Assembly: GCF_900403705.1 (NCBI RefSeq)
Contig: NZ_OUNR01000019.1
Span: 62,001-126,000 of the forward strand
Source of the DNA: Nitrospira lenta
Lineage (GTDB): Bacteria > Nitrospirota > Nitrospiria > Nitrospirales > Nitrospiraceae
Direction: 5' to 3'
DNA length: 64,000 bases
The notes under the pieces were generated by a model, which saw only the letters and a list, made by a program, of their open reading frames with translations, made no database searches and had not been told where the DNA came from. A program made the position numbers and the translations under genes. Shown one piece after another: positions 8,956-18,020 of the stretch (position 1 is its first letter; each line of letters begins with the position of its first letter).

Positions 8956-11907
8956 TCAGTCCGTCGCCTCAAATCCGCGGCGCAGCGTATTTTCGCTGAT
9001 CACACGGGCCACCATAAACTGCGGCAGATACTCGTCGCCTCCCGCCTTTGCGCCGACTCCGGAAAGCCGGTGGCCGCCGAACGGTTGCCGGCCGACTAGT
9101 GCCCCGGTGATCGGACGGTTCACATATAGATTCCCGACATCGAACCGCTCCCGCGCCAGCGCCAGGTTCATCGGGCTGCGCGAGTAGATACCGCCAGTCA
9201 GGGCGTAACTGGTGGAGTTGGCCATCTCCAGCGCGGCTGTCACCGTCGCCGCCTTCATCACCGCCAACACCGGGCCGAAGATTTCCTCTTGCGCCAGACG
9301 ATGGTGCGATGACACATCCGCAAACACGGTCGGCCCCACGAAATGCCCCGGCCATTCGGTCGATCGGCGAATGAGCAGCCGGCCTTCTTGCTGGCCCATC
9401 GCGATGAACGCCTCGATTCGTTCCTTTGCTCGGGCATCGATCACCGGACCCACTTGCGTTCCAGGGTCGAGCGGATCGCCGATGGAGAGGCTCATCACCG
9501 CGTCATGCAGTCGCGAGAGAAATTGGTCATACACACTCTCCAGTACGATGGCTCTCGAACAGGCCGAACATTTCTGCCCGGCATATCCGGTAAAGGACGT
9601 CACCACACCTGCGATCGCCTCATCGAGATCCGCCGTATCATCGACAATGATCGCATTCTTGCCACCCATCTCGGCGATCACCCGTTTCACCACAGACCGG
9701 CCAGGCGGCATGGCCGCAGCACCGGCGATCAACTGCAAGCCGACATCCTGTGACCCGGTAAACGCAATAGTCGATATCTCCGGGCTCGCGGCCAGTGCCC
9801 GGCCGATTTCAGGCCCTCCCGGCAAACAGATCACTGCACCGGATGGGACGCCGGCCTCATGCAGGATGTCGGTGAGCAACCGCCCCATGAGCGGGGACCG
9901 TTCCGATGGCTTGAAGAGGACCGTATTGCCGGTGACGAGAGCGGCGCTGACCATGCCGGCCGGAATCGCGAGGGGGAAATTCCACGGTGCAATCACCGCC
10001 GCCACGCCACGCGGTGCATAGACCCGATGATTGCGCTCTCCCGGGTAATCGCCCAGTTGAAGCGGGGAGGCCAACCGGTCCATCTGCCCGGCATAGAATT
10101 CAAGGAAGTCGATGGCCTCGGCCACATCCGCGTCCGCGTCGCGCCACGGCTTGCCGACTTCAAGAATTTCCCAGGCAGCGAGCTCGTCCCTGCGTTCCCG
10201 CATGAGGGCCGCCGCACGCCGCATAATGGCACTGCGCTCTGTCCCAAGTTGAGACCGCCAATCCGCCGCCGAAGACACCGCCAAGGCCGCTGCCGCTGCC
10301 ACATCGGGAACAGCAGCGGAGGGCACCAGTGCCACAACCTCATCGGAGTGCGCAGGATTGCGTGACTCCATGCGTGCTCCGGTCAACCGAAGTTCCCGAT
10401 GCGGCAGGTCCCAACTATGCCCCGTCTGCGAACAAACCTTGCCGATGGCCGCTTGCATCGCCGTTCGACTGGCGATCCTTGAAAAATCACGCGGCGGTTC
10501 ATTCAGAAACGCATCGGCGGGGCGGGAAGACAGTATCGGGGATGAAGCCGCCGGTACCGGAGGAGCTAAGAGCCTGTGCAACGATTGCGACTCCACATAT
10601 TCCTTGCGTAGAAAGGATTCGTTGGACGTGTTCTCCAGCAAGCGTCTGACGAGATAGGCCATGCCCGGCAGAAGCCGTCCGACCGGCGTATAGAGCCGCA
10701 CGCGCCGGCCATACGCCGCCATCGCCTGCTGAAAGGGTTCGGCCATGCCATAGATCATCTGATATTCAAGCGCCTCCGGTGGAACCGTGAGTGATTCTGC
10801 CACGGCCTCGATCACGGCTAAGGTTCGAAGATTGTGAGTGCCGAACGCCGGACGAATCAGATCGCGATGCCGCAGCAGCAACGGAATCAGCGCCTCATAG
10901 TTCGCGTCTGTCTCGGCTTTCTGCACAAACAACGGCACCGGCCATCCGGCCTGCCGATAGCGAACGGTGTCTGAATCCCAATAGGCGCCCTTCACCAAAC
11001 GGATGGTGATCGGCGTGCCACGCCGTTCTACCCATGCGATCACGTCATGGATATCGCGCTCCGTCTCCCGATGGTAGGCCTGCATGGCCACGCCGGCATG
11101 CGCAAAGGAACGGTAGGGCTCTTCTGCGAACAGCCGGCGAAAGATATCCAACAGCAGGTCTTTGCTGTCGGCCTGCTCCATGTCGAAAATCAGTCCGCAC
11201 GCCGTTGCCGCCGCCAGATCGACGATCGGCCGCAGGCGCGCTGCCACCGCCTGATAGGTCCCGTCGGGATCAATGGGATCCAACCGTGAAGTGAGTGCGG
11301 AGATCTTCAGCGAGAGTTGGACCCGTGGAAGCACCCCGAGATGGTCCTGTTCCAAGCGGGACACTGCCGGCCATCGAGCGGCCTCGTGCGCGAGTTCGGA
11401 CAACGCCGCGAGGCAACGATCGCGATATTGATCGGCTTCCAGGTTGCTGATCGTCGCCTCACCCAACAGATCAACAGACCAGGCCCGTTCCTCCTTCCAC
11501 AATCCCGCAAGGACGGGGAGGGCATCGGCCACCGATCCTCCGGCTATGAACGTCCGCGCCATCTGCTCGACTTGATGGCGAATCGATTTCCCTGTGATCG
11601 CGGCCCCCAGACTTGTGGCGGCAAGGGCCTTCATCCCCCAGTGTAGTCCCCACACATGGCCATGGCTCGCGCCGAAATATTCTTCCGCCAGCTTCACGAC
11701 TGCCTGGTCCGACGCCAGGGCAGGGAGCACATCGATGAACCGGAATAGCTGCACCTTGAAGGCCGGATCTTTCATGGCGAGATTGATCACGCCTTGCGAC
11801 CACCAACGCCCCTCGAACAGGGTGGGCGCGCGTCCGGCAGAAAGTTGCGAGAGATGGGTTCCAATGCGAGTGATGGCGGGTTCAAGCGATGCAGCGTGCG
11901 GCACCAT
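8956..11907 (-). CDS. putA: Bifunctional proline dehydrogenase / L-glutamate-gamma-semialdehyde dehydrogenase
   Basis: 983-residue PutA oxidising proline to glutamate. The FAD-binding proline dehydrogenase barrel occupies residues ~130-450 (LSLKISALTSRLDP, IRLVKGAYWDSDT, FGTHNLRT and the RVRLYTPVGRLLPGMAYLVRRLLENTSN tail cluster). The NAD-dependent aldehyde dehydrogenase follows at ~480-960 (PWNFPLAIP, FTGSQDVG, AEMGGKNAIIVDDTADL, catalytic Cys in GYAGQKCSACSRAI). No N-terminal ribbon-helix-helix DNA-binding domain is present, so this is the shorter, purely catalytic form. AGGAGG precedes the ATG. It stands alone. Confidence 0.95.
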   Translation of the reverse strand: MVPHAASLEPAITRIGTHLSQLSAGRAPTLFEGRWWSQGVINLAMKDPAFKVQLFRFIDVLPALASDQAVVKLAEEYFGASHGHVWGLHWGMKALAATSLGAAITGKSIRHQVEQMARTFIAGGSVADALPVLAGLWKEERAWSVDLLGEATISNLEADQYRDRCLAALSELAHEAARWPAVSRLEQDHLGVLPRVQLSLKISALTSRLDPIDPDGTYQAVAARLRPIVDLAAATACGLIFDMEQADSKDLLLDIFRRLFAEEPYRSFAHAGVAMQAYHRETERDIHDVIAWVERRGTPITIRLVKGAYWDSDTVRYRQAGWPVPLFVQKAETDANYEALIPLLLRHRDLIRPAFGTHNLRTLAVIEAVAESLTVPPEALEYQMIYGMAEPFQQAMAAYGRRVRLYTPVGRLLPGMAYLVRRLLENTSNESFLRKEYVESQSLHRLLAPPVPAASSPILSSRPADAFLNEPPRDFSRIASRTAMQAAIGKVCSQTGHSWDLPHRELRLTGARMESRNPAHSDEVVALVPSAAVPDVAAAAALAVSSAADWRSQLGTERSAIMRRAAALMRERRDELAAWEILEVGKPWRDADADVAEAIDFLEFYAGQMDRLASPLQLGDYPGERNHRVYAPRGVAAVIAPWNFPLAIPAGMVSAALVTGNTVLFKPSERSPLMGRLLTDILHEAGVPSGAVICLPGGPEIGRALAASPEISTIAFTGSQDVGLQLIAGAAAMPPGRSVVKRVIAEMGGKNAIIVDDTADLDEAIAGVVTSFTGYAGQKCSACSRAIVLESVYDQFLSRLHDAVMSLSIGDPLDPGTQVGPVIDARAKERIEAFIAMGQQEGRLLIRRSTEWPGHFVGPTVFADVSSHHRLAQEEIFGPVLAVMKAATVTAALEMANSTSYALTGGIYSRSPMNLALARERFDVGNLYVNRPITGALVGRQPFGGHRLSGVGAKAGGDEYLPQFMVARVISENTLRRGFEATD

Positions 11908-12026
11908 GCGGCCTCCTGGACGATGACCACTCTTGACTCGATCAGTATACGCCGATCATTCGCCGGCTGCGCCATTCAGAACGCAATTTCACGGCTCAAA
12001 CGGTCGCAAATGGAATGAAGAAGCAG

Positions 12027-12055
12027 TTGTAAAGCATGAGTGTGTTCGCTAACAT
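12027..12055 (+). promoter_or_regulatory. Possible promoter of the desaturase gene
   Basis: TTGTAA (12027-12032) and TAACAT (12050-12055) with a 17-bp spacer, about 70 bp before the desaturase start. Both hexamers are imperfect. Confidence 0.3.
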
Positions 12056-12123
12056 AAGAAGAAAATTCACGTTCATCGCCACATTGCCGGTGAACGATAG
12101 ACTCTCCAGCTTCAGGAGGATGA

Positions 12124-12987
12124 ATGGCCGCGCCTGATCACGCCGTATCGACTGATTACCGTGGGTTTTCGTACATGAACTTCGTGCTGTTTTGCGCCGT
12201 CGTCGCGGCCACCGTCATTGGCATTCCGCTATACGGATACTTTGTCGGGTTCACCCTCTTCGATTGGATTCTCTCCTTCGTCATGTATATCGTGACCGGC
12301 ATGGGAATTACCGTCGGATACCATCGTCTCGTCTCCCATCAGAGCTTCGAATGTCCCAACTGGGTCAAGCGATGCGCACTGGTTGCGGGAGGATGGGCGT
12401 TGCAAAACTCGGCGCTCCTGTGGTGCGCGGACCACATTCGCCACCATGCCCGCACGGATACGGATGAAGATCCGTACAACGCCAGCCGAGGGTTTTGGCA
12501 CAGCCACTGCGGCTGGCTTTTTTACGAAACCCCTCACCGCACCAACAAGTATGAAATCCGGCTGCGCCGCGACCCCGTAATCCTCTGGCAACACCGCTAC
12601 TATTGGGTGATCGTGGCATCCGGATTGGCGATCCCCTTTGCCCTGGGCGTGTGGTGGCATCAAACCTGGATGGGCGGGGTCAGCGCACTGCTGCTCGGCG
12701 GACTCTTCCGCATGTTCATGGTGCTGAACTCCACCTTTACCATCAATTCGCTCTGTCACATGATCGGCAGTCAGCCGCACGGGACACAGGACAGCAGCCG
12801 CGACAGCTGGCTGATCTCCTTCGTGAGCTTCGGCGAGGGCTATCACAACTATCACCACACCTATGCACGCGACTACCGCAACGGACCCAAGTGGTATAAT
12901 TTCGACCCCTCGAAGTGGATCATCTACACGCTCTCGCTGTTCGGATTAGCGACCAATCTGCGTCGGCTCGACCCCTCGGTGTTCTAG
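12124..12987 (+). CDS. Membrane fatty-acid (acyl-CoA) desaturase
   Basis: 287-residue integral membrane di-iron desaturase of the stearoyl-CoA desaturase type. The three histidine boxes are intact: HRLVSH, HIRHH and HNYHH. Hydrophobic segments flank them (FVLFCAVVAATVIGIPLYGY, ILSFVMYIVTGMGITVGY, VIVASGLAIPFALGVWW). It would introduce a cis double bond, probably at delta-9, into membrane acyl chains; electron donor not visible here. TCAGGAGG precedes the ATG. Single gene, ended by a strong hairpin. Confidence 0.9.
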   Translation: MAAPDHAVSTDYRGFSYMNFVLFCAVVAATVIGIPLYGYFVGFTLFDWILSFVMYIVTGMGITVGYHRLVSHQSFECPNWVKRCALVAGGWALQNSALLWCADHIRHHARTDTDEDPYNASRGFWHSHCGWLFYETPHRTNKYEIRLRRDPVILWQHRYYWVIVASGLAIPFALGVWWHQTWMGGVSALLLGGLFRMFMVLNSTFTINSLCHMIGSQPHGTQDSSRDSWLISFVSFGEGYHNYHHTYARDYRNGPKWYNFDPSKWIIYTLSLFGLATNLRRLDPSVF

Positions 12988-13004
12988 ATTCTTCTCCCGT
13001 TTCC

Positions 13005-13038
13005 CCAGTCGGGCCATAGCCGCCTATGGTCCGACTGG
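13005..13038 (+). terminator. Terminator after the desaturase gene
   Basis: 14-bp stem CCAGTCGGGCCATA / TATGGTCCGACTGG (one G-T type mismatch) around a 6-nt loop, followed by the pyrimidine-rich CCCATTTCCTTTCT. Confidence 0.7.
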
Positions 13039-13155
13039 CCCATTTCCTTTCTCCCGGCGCATCGCTTATGATGGCCAGAGTACGGTGACGACATCTCTCT
13101 TGGCCGCTATCGCAGAGCTGCGCGCGGACACGACGATATAGCGGAGGATTGATCC

Positions 13156-14031
13156 ATGGCAGACGAACATACCCACGAAGCACAGCAGGCCCCGGCAAAA
13201 GACAATCTCATTCCCGGCGTGAAACATGTCATTGCCGTCAGCAGCGGCAAAGGCGGCGTCGGCAAATCGACGGTCGCCTCGAATCTGGCCTGTGCACTGG
13301 CTCTGACCGGGGCAAAAGTCGGGCTGATGGACGCAGACCTGTATGGCCCCAACATCCCCATGATGATGGGCAGCTCTAAGGGGCCGGAACAAAAAGACGG
13401 CAAGATCGTCCCGGTTGAAAATTACGGCGTCAAATTAATCTCGATGGCCTACCTGGTGCCGGAAGAAGCGCCGCTCGTGTGGCGGGGCCCGATGGTCCAT
13501 CAATATCTGCAGGCATTTTTCCGCGACGTGCTGTGGGGCGATCTGGATTACTTGCTGCTCGACTTGCCTCCCGGTACCGGAGATGTCCAACTCTCCATTT
13601 CGCAAATGGTGCCGTTAGCCGGCGCCATTACGGTGACCACGCCGCAGGAAGTGGCGCTCTACGATGTCCGCAAGGGCATGGCCATGTTCCAGAAGGTGAA
13701 CGTCCCGCTGCTCGGCATCGTCGAAAACATGAGCTCGTTCGTCTGCGGCCATTGCGGCGAACGCACCGATATTTTTTCGCATGGCGGCGGAGAACGCGCC
13801 GCGGAGAAGCTGGGTATTCCCTTCCTCGGGCGCATTCCCATCGATCCGGCGATTCGCGACGGAGGCGATTCAGGCCATCCCATCGTGGTGGGCAATCCCG
13901 CCTCTCCCCAGGCAGCCGCGTTTCGCGACATTGCACAAAAGATCATCGCCGCGTTGGGCGGGACGGAACAGAGCGGCTCGTCCATCGACAGCCTGCTGAA
14001 GAAGATCAAGCAACCATTTACCAATAGCTAA
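13156..14031 (+). CDS. mrp: Mrp/NBP35-family Fe-S cluster carrier ATPase
   Basis: 291-residue deviant-Walker-A P-loop protein (SSGKGGVGKST) that carries and delivers [4Fe-4S] clusters to apo-enzymes. DADLYGPNIPMMMG, LLLDLPPGTGD and the bridging-cluster CxxC in CGHCGE are all present. The N-terminal DUF59 extension found in some Mrp proteins is absent; instead there is a short His/Gln-rich leader. It precedes Rieske and lipA genes. The link to LipA, which consumes Fe-S clusters, makes joint function plausible but is inferred from order only. Confidence 0.92.
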   Translation: MADEHTHEAQQAPAKDNLIPGVKHVIAVSSGKGGVGKSTVASNLACALALTGAKVGLMDADLYGPNIPMMMGSSKGPEQKDGKIVPVENYGVKLISMAYLVPEEAPLVWRGPMVHQYLQAFFRDVLWGDLDYLLLDLPPGTGDVQLSISQMVPLAGAITVTTPQEVALYDVRKGMAMFQKVNVPLLGIVENMSSFVCGHCGERTDIFSHGGGERAAEKLGIPFLGRIPIDPAIRDGGDSGHPIVVGNPASPQAAAFRDIAQKIIAALGGTEQSGSSIDSLLKKIKQPFTNS

Positions 14032-14059
14032 CAGGACAGCTCACAGCGGAGGAACGGCA

Positions 14060-14365
14060 ATGGGAGACTATGTACGAGTCGCGGGCACCGCGGATGTGAA
14101 ACCGGGGCATGCCATCGTCGCCGAAGTCAACGGCAAGACCTTGGCGGTCTTCAATGTCGATGGCACCTTTCACGCGATCGACAATACCTGCGTGCATCGT
14201 GGCGGACCGTTGGGTGAAGGGGACGTCGAAGGCAATGTCGTGACCTGCCCCTGGCACGGCTGGCAGTTCAACGTCACGACGGGAGAATGCCTCAAAAACC
14301 CTGCGGCGAAAGTCGAAGTATATCCCGTCAAGGTCGAAGGCGATGACATCACAGTCCTCGCGTAA
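14060..14365 (+). CDS. Rieske-type [2Fe-2S] ferredoxin
   Basis: 101-residue soluble Rieske protein. Cluster ligands are in CVHRGGPLGEG and CPWHGWQF, the two Cys-X-His boxes. It is the length of the small ferredoxin subunits that serve dioxygenases or nitrite reductase small subunits (NirD-like), but no oxygenase lies nearby. A stand-alone electron carrier is the safest call. GGAGGAACGGCA precedes the ATG; 28 bp after mrp. Confidence 0.92.
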   Translation: MGDYVRVAGTADVKPGHAIVAEVNGKTLAVFNVDGTFHAIDNTCVHRGGPLGEGDVEGNVVTCPWHGWQFNVTTGECLKNPAAKVEVYPVKVEGDDITVLA

Positions 14366-14392
14366 TCTTCTCACACGAAAAGAGGCACACTG

Positions 14393-14758
14393 ATGACGAC
14401 CACCACAAAAGATCAGACCGAGATCGCCGCGGCTTTGGTGCGGCTCTATGTGTTCCTGGCGCAATACCTCGACCGCTGCTTCGATGAAGCCGCCCGCAAG
14501 AGTTATCCGGACGCAGAACTGCAGGCCCACCTGACGGAGACACGCCGGCAGCTCATGGACATTCTCTCCGTGAACCCCGTCGTCAAAAAGAAACTCGGAG
14601 AAGAATGCGACCGGATCCTGGCGCTGGGTGCGACCTGCTTGAAATCCGGCGGCGGCGAACCGAGCATCCGTGAATCGATTCAGGCGGAGCGGGTAGTCCT
14701 CAAAAGCAAAATGCTCGCGCTGAGCGATCTCGTCGCGGTATTCCGCGCATTGGAGTAG
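14393..14758 (+). CDS. Small helical protein of unknown function
   Basis: 121 residues, no signal peptide, predicted all-helical from its composition and heptad-like pattern (LVRLYVFLAQYLDRCFDEAARKSY, LTETRRQLMDILSVNP). Two cysteines are not in a CxxC. It sits in the mrp-Rieske-lipA cluster, 27 bp after the Rieske gene and 13 bp before the next, with a plausible GAGGCACACTG leader. Function unknown; its constant company could be tested by gene-neighbourhood comparison. Confidence 0.75.
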   Translation: MTTTTKDQTEIAAALVRLYVFLAQYLDRCFDEAARKSYPDAELQAHLTETRRQLMDILSVNPVVKKKLGEECDRILALGATCLKSGGGEPSIRESIQAERVVLKSKMLALSDLVAVFRALE

Positions 14759-14771
14759 GATCTCGCAGGCG

Positions 14772-15143
14772 ATGGCAGAGGGCGGCCTCGACAAGCATCA
14801 ACTGGCGGGATTGGACCATCGAGAGCGGGGCTTCAGCCGTCCCGTCGAATTCGAGCACACAGGCGGCTCCTTGTGCGCCATCTTGCGGTATGAAACGATT
14901 CGCTTCAGCACCGAGCCGCAGCCGTCGCAGGACGCGGCGCTCCTCGCACTGATTCAAGTGTTGCACGCGCAGGGCTATCGACAACTCAGAACCCAGGTCA
15001 GTTTTCGCAACGGCACCTACCTCGGCTCGCAAGAACTGTGGGTCGAATATCCGGACCCGGCGGCGCCGGTCAAACCGAAGGGGTGGCTGTCCACAATCGC
15101 CGGATGGTTTCGGCCTCGGACGCAGAGCGATACTCCCTCATGA
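14772..15143 (+). CDS. Small protein of unknown function coupled to lipA
   Basis: 123 residues with no recognised domain. The centre resembles a mixed alpha/beta fold ([55 protein letters not shown]) and the C terminus is basic (WFRPRTQSD). The stop overlaps the lipA start as ATGA, so the two are translationally coupled. Confidence 0.75.
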   Translation: MAEGGLDKHQLAGLDHRERGFSRPVEFEHTGGSLCAILRYETIRFSTEPQPSQDAALLALIQVLHAQGYRQLRTQVSFRNGTYLGSQELWVEYPDPAAPVKPKGWLSTIAGWFRPRTQSDTPS

Positions 15144-16033
15144 GCTTGATTTCCATCGACCAACTCCGATCGTCTGAACGCCCGCGCTTGCCGGCCTGGT
15201 TCAAAGTCAACGCCCAGACCGGGCCGGATTATCTCGACATCAAGCAGACGATGGATCGCCTCGCGCTCCACACCATCTGCGAAGAAGCCCGCTGCCCCAA
15301 TCGATGGGAATGTTGGAACGCGCGCACTGCCACCTTTCTGATTCTGGGCGACATCTGCACCAGGCGCTGCCATTACTGCTCCGTCGAAACAGGGAGACCG
15401 CATGCCGTCGATCACGGAGAGCCAATGCGGGTCGCCGAAGCCGTGCAGGCGCTCGGCCTCCGGCATGCCGTCGTCACCTCGGTAAATCGTGACGAACTGC
15501 CGGACGGTGGCGCCGCGATCTTCGCGGAAACGATCCGACACACGAGACAGCTGAGCCCGACCTGTACGATTGAAGTCTTGATCCCTGATTTCGAAGGGAA
15601 CGACGCCGCGCTCACAACAATCTGTCGGGAGAAGCCGGAGATCCTGAACCACAACATTGAAACCGTCCGGCGGTTGTTTCCCTCGCTCAGACCGCAAGGC
15701 AAATATCAACGGTCGATTGAATTACTCGGCAGCGCCAAGCAGCAGGGGATGACCACCAAGTCCGGCTTGATTCTGGGCATGGGAGAAACGCTCGACGAAG
15801 CCCGCCAAGTCATGCGCGACCTGCGAGCCGTCGATTGTGACATCATGACGATCGGACAATATCTCCAACCGACGAGAGAGCATCTCCCGGTCGCCCGGTA
15901 TTACGATCCCGCCGACTTCGCCCTCTTAAAAGAGGAGGGACTCGCCATGGGCTTTACCCATGTCGAATCAGGACCGCTGGTGAGAAGCTCCTATCATGCC
16001 GAACAACAGGTCGTTCGCACGACACCCTCCTAG
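15140..16033 (+). CDS. lipA: Lipoyl synthase
   Basis: Radical-SAM enzyme inserting two sulfurs into octanoyl groups on E2 and GcvH proteins. Both clusters can be located: the auxiliary-cluster [12 protein letters not shown] (CX4CX5C) and the radical-SAM CTRRCHYC (CX3CX2C). The C-terminal RSSYHA carries the conserved serine ligand segment. The start at 15140 gives 297 residues, the family length, and overlaps the previous stop; an earlier in-frame ATG would add an unrelated 34 residues. lipB is not in the window. Confidence 0.95.
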   Translation: MSLISIDQLRSSERPRLPAWFKVNAQTGPDYLDIKQTMDRLALHTICEEARCPNRWECWNARTATFLILGDICTRRCHYCSVETGRPHAVDHGEPMRVAEAVQALGLRHAVVTSVNRDELPDGGAAIFAETIRHTRQLSPTCTIEVLIPDFEGNDAALTTICREKPEILNHNIETVRRLFPSLRPQGKYQRSIELLGSAKQQGMTTKSGLILGMGETLDEARQVMRDLRAVDCDIMTIGQYLQPTREHLPVARYYDPADFALLKEEGLAMGFTHVESGPLVRSSYHAEQQVVRTTPS

Positions 16034-16224
16034 CGTTGCTGTTCCCTCGACACCATCCCCCTTCTTCCCCTCTATTATTTTTCTGATCACCACGTGAAAG
16101 CATCCAGATACTTTCTGGCGTTAGTGTCTACATTAATAGACGGGTCCACCACTTAAGCTCCAACCAAATAGTCCGATAGATGTGCACACGGATGGCCGGT
16201 CCGGCTTGAGCAATGGGGACATGC

Positions 16225-16251
16225 TGAGCTAGCCCGGGTTTGACGGACACC
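16225..16251 (+). repeat. IS left inverted repeat
   Basis: Begins TGAGCTAGCCCGGGTTT; 24 of 27 positions match the reverse complement of 17443-17469, the mismatches being three adjacent bases. Confidence 0.9.
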
Positions 16252-16288
16252 TCAAATGGGGGCACGATAGCTCCCGAGGAGGTGCGAC

Positions 16289-16579
16289 ATGGGCCAACGA
16301 CGACGGTTCACCCCCGAGTTTAAGCGGCAAGCCGTGCAATTGCTCAATGCCGGGCAACGCCCCGCGGCTGAGATTGCCCGTGAGCTGGGCGTCCCACGCA
16401 ATCGTCTCTATAAATGGCAAAAAGAAGTGGCCACACATGGTGGGGCCTTCCCGGGGTCCGGTCGGCACGCCGAACCCGCTGCGGAACTCGCACGGCTCCA
16501 GCGAGAATTGGCGCGGGTCACGGAGGAGCGCGACATTTTAAAAAAAGCCGCCGCGTTCTTTGCGAGGGAGTCCACGTGA
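16289..16579 (+). CDS. IS3-family transposase OrfA
   Basis: 96-residue DNA-binding subunit: an N-terminal helix-turn-helix (RRFTPEFKRQAVQLLNAGQRPAAEIARELGVPRNRLYKWQKE) and a C-terminal leucine-zipper-like helix (AELARLQRELARVTEERDILKKA). GAGGAGG precedes the ATG. The stop overlaps the orfB GTG as GTGA. Confidence 0.92.
   Translation: MGQRRRFTPEFKRQAVQLLNAGQRPAAEIARELGVPRNRLYKWQKEVATHGGAFPGSGRHAEPAAELARLQRELARVTEERDILKKAAAFFAREST
16540..16546 (+). other. Programmed -1 frameshift site
   Basis: A run of seven A, read as A AAA AAA in the orfA frame, lies 33 bp before the orfA stop. A -1 shift here joins orfA (frame 2) to the open orfB frame (frame 1), giving the OrfAB transposase as known for IS3-family elements. 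Confidence 0.8.
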
Positions 16580-17439
16580 GATACGCGTGTATTCGGACGC
16601 AGGAACGGATCCATCGTGTCAGTCGCTTGTGTGCCGCCCTCGCGGTCAGTCGCAGCGGCTACTACGCTTGGCGGGACCGACCCGTGAGTGCACGAGTTGC
16701 AGCGGATCAACACCTGCTCCCAGTCCTGCGGGACGTACATCAGCAGACACGCGAAGGGTACGGCGCCGTGAAACTCTGGCAGGTGCTGAAGGCGCGTGGC
16801 ATTCGATGCGGCCGCCATCGGGTGGCCCGACTGCGGAAACTCGCGGGACTCGAAGCTCGACGGGTTCGGCGCTTCCGCGTCATCGTCGCACACCATCAGT
16901 TGCCTCCACCGGCACCCAACCAGCTTCAGCAGTGTTTTGTCACAACGGGACTCAATCGCGTGTGGGTTGGGGACATGACCCACGTGCCCACGCGAGCGGG
17001 CTGGCTCTATGTCGCGGTGCTCCTGGATTTGTATTCGCGCCGAGCGATCGGCTGGGCCATGAGTGCCCGGCCCGATCAACAGCTGACGCTGGATGCCCTG
17101 GCAATGGCGGTCCGCCAACGCCGCGTCCGGCCCGGCCTGATTCATCACTCCGATCAGGGGGCGCAATATAGCTGCTTGGCCTATCAACGGCAGCTCGTGA
17201 GGCTCGGCATGATTCCGAGCATGAGCCGGAAGGGCAACTGCTATGACAACGCGGTGGCAGAGAGTTTCTTCAGCACGCTCAAGAATGAGTTGGTCCATCA
17301 CCAGGCGTATCACACGCGGGAGGAGGCGAGCCGAGAGATCTTTGCGTTTATCGAAGGGTTCTACAATCGCCAGCGGCTCCATCAGAGTCTGGCGTATCTC
17401 AGTCCACTGGAGTTTGAGCGACGGAGCAGTGACTCTTAA
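16576..17439 (+). CDS. IS3-family transposase OrfB (DDE integrase catalytic domain)
   Basis: 287 residues from the GTG; mostly made as the OrfAB fusion. An HTH-21-like N-terminal part (VSRSGYYAWRDRP, REGYGAVKLWQVLKARG) precedes the integrase core with the DDE triad in VWVGDMTHV, HHSDQGAQYS and NAVAESFFSTLKNEL. The final YNRQRLHQSLAYLSPLEFE is the typical family end. No disruption seen, so the element may be active. Confidence 0.93.
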   Translation: MRYACIRTQERIHRVSRLCAALAVSRSGYYAWRDRPVSARVAADQHLLPVLRDVHQQTREGYGAVKLWQVLKARGIRCGRHRVARLRKLAGLEARRVRRFRVIVAHHQLPPPAPNQLQQCFVTTGLNRVWVGDMTHVPTRAGWLYVAVLLDLYSRRAIGWAMSARPDQQLTLDALAMAVRQRRVRPGLIHHSDQGAQYSCLAYQRQLVRLGMIPSMSRKGNCYDNAVAESFFSTLKNELVHHQAYHTREEASREIFAFIEGFYNRQRLHQSLAYLSPLEFERRSSDS

Positions 17440-17442
17440 CCT

Positions 17443-17469
17443 GGTGTCCACGAAACCCGGGCTAGCTCA
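17443..17469 (-). repeat. IS right inverted repeat
   Basis: Ends AAACCCGGGCTAGCTCA, followed by TGC, the second copy of the target duplication. Confidence 0.9.
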
Positions 17470-17543
17470 TGCTCCCTCCATGCCAGGCCCATTTCAAATT
17501 GAGCACTGCCAGAGACCGAGACCGTCTCTTGCGAGGAGTGACT

Positions 17544-17945
17544 ATGTCCCTAGCTGAAGTGAAAGACAGCTACAGCCGTTGCTGTGTGAACCCGAAGTTC
17601 TTCGATATGTTCTACGGCAACTTCCTGGCCAGCCATCCCACGATTGCTCCGATGTTTGCCAAAACCGAAATGTCCAAACAGAAGTCGCTCCTCAGGCAGG
17701 GGATCTCGATGATGTTTATGCATTTAGGCGGCAATGGCGTGGGCACAACCGGCATCGATCGAATCGGGGAGAGTCATAGCAAGAAGAAGATGAACATCGA
17801 TCCGAATCTGTATCACTTTTGGATCAATTCGCTCGTCAAGAGCGTGAAAGAATGTGATGCGGAGTTCACCCCTGCGCTTGAGACTGAATGGCGAAAAACA
17901 CTCCGGAGTGGAGTGGATCGCATTGTGTCGTTCTACAATACATGA
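17544..17945 (+). CDS. Single-domain globin
   Basis: 133-residue globin-fold haem protein. The ATG at 17544 has GCGAGGAG upstream; the longer reading frame would begin in the IS end. The proximal histidine is probably the one in GESHSKKK, followed by the helix-G-like PNLYHFWINSLVKSV; FDMFYGNFLASHP fits helices B-C. Possible roles are O2 or NO binding, detoxification or sensing. The IS element ends 74 bp upstream, so its native promoter may be displaced. A strong hairpin follows. Confidence 0.8.
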   Translation: MSLAEVKDSYSRCCVNPKFFDMFYGNFLASHPTIAPMFAKTEMSKQKSLLRQGISMMFMHLGGNGVGTTGIDRIGESHSKKKMNIDPNLYHFWINSLVKSVKECDAEFTPALETEWRKTLRSGVDRIVSFYNT

Positions 17946-17975
17946 ACACCATCCTTTAAGCAGATCGCAGGCAGA

Positions 17976-18000
17976 GCCGCCATCACCGATTGATGGCGGC
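17976..18000. terminator. Bidirectional terminator hairpin
   Basis: Perfect 10-bp stem GCCGCCATCA / TGATGGCGGC with a 5-nt loop, placed between the convergent globin and small membrane-protein genes. Confidence 0.7.
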
Positions 18001-18020
18001 CCTGTCAGTTGAAGACATAT

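Larger units (their letters stand above)
16225..17469 (+). mobile_element. IS3-family insertion sequence, apparently intact
   Basis: 1245-bp element with terminal inverted repeats matching at 24 of 27 positions, ends TGAGCTAGCC...GGCTAGCTCA, and a 3-bp target duplication TGC (16222-16224 and 17470-17472). It carries orfA and orfB in overlapping frames with an A7 slippery site. All catalytic residues are present. It is inserted in the space between lipA and the globin gene. Confidence 0.92.

Noticed and set aside
16536-16579. Frame break between orfA and orfB as a pseudogene
   Set aside because: The A7 site and overlapping frames are the normal programmed frameshift of IS3-family elements.
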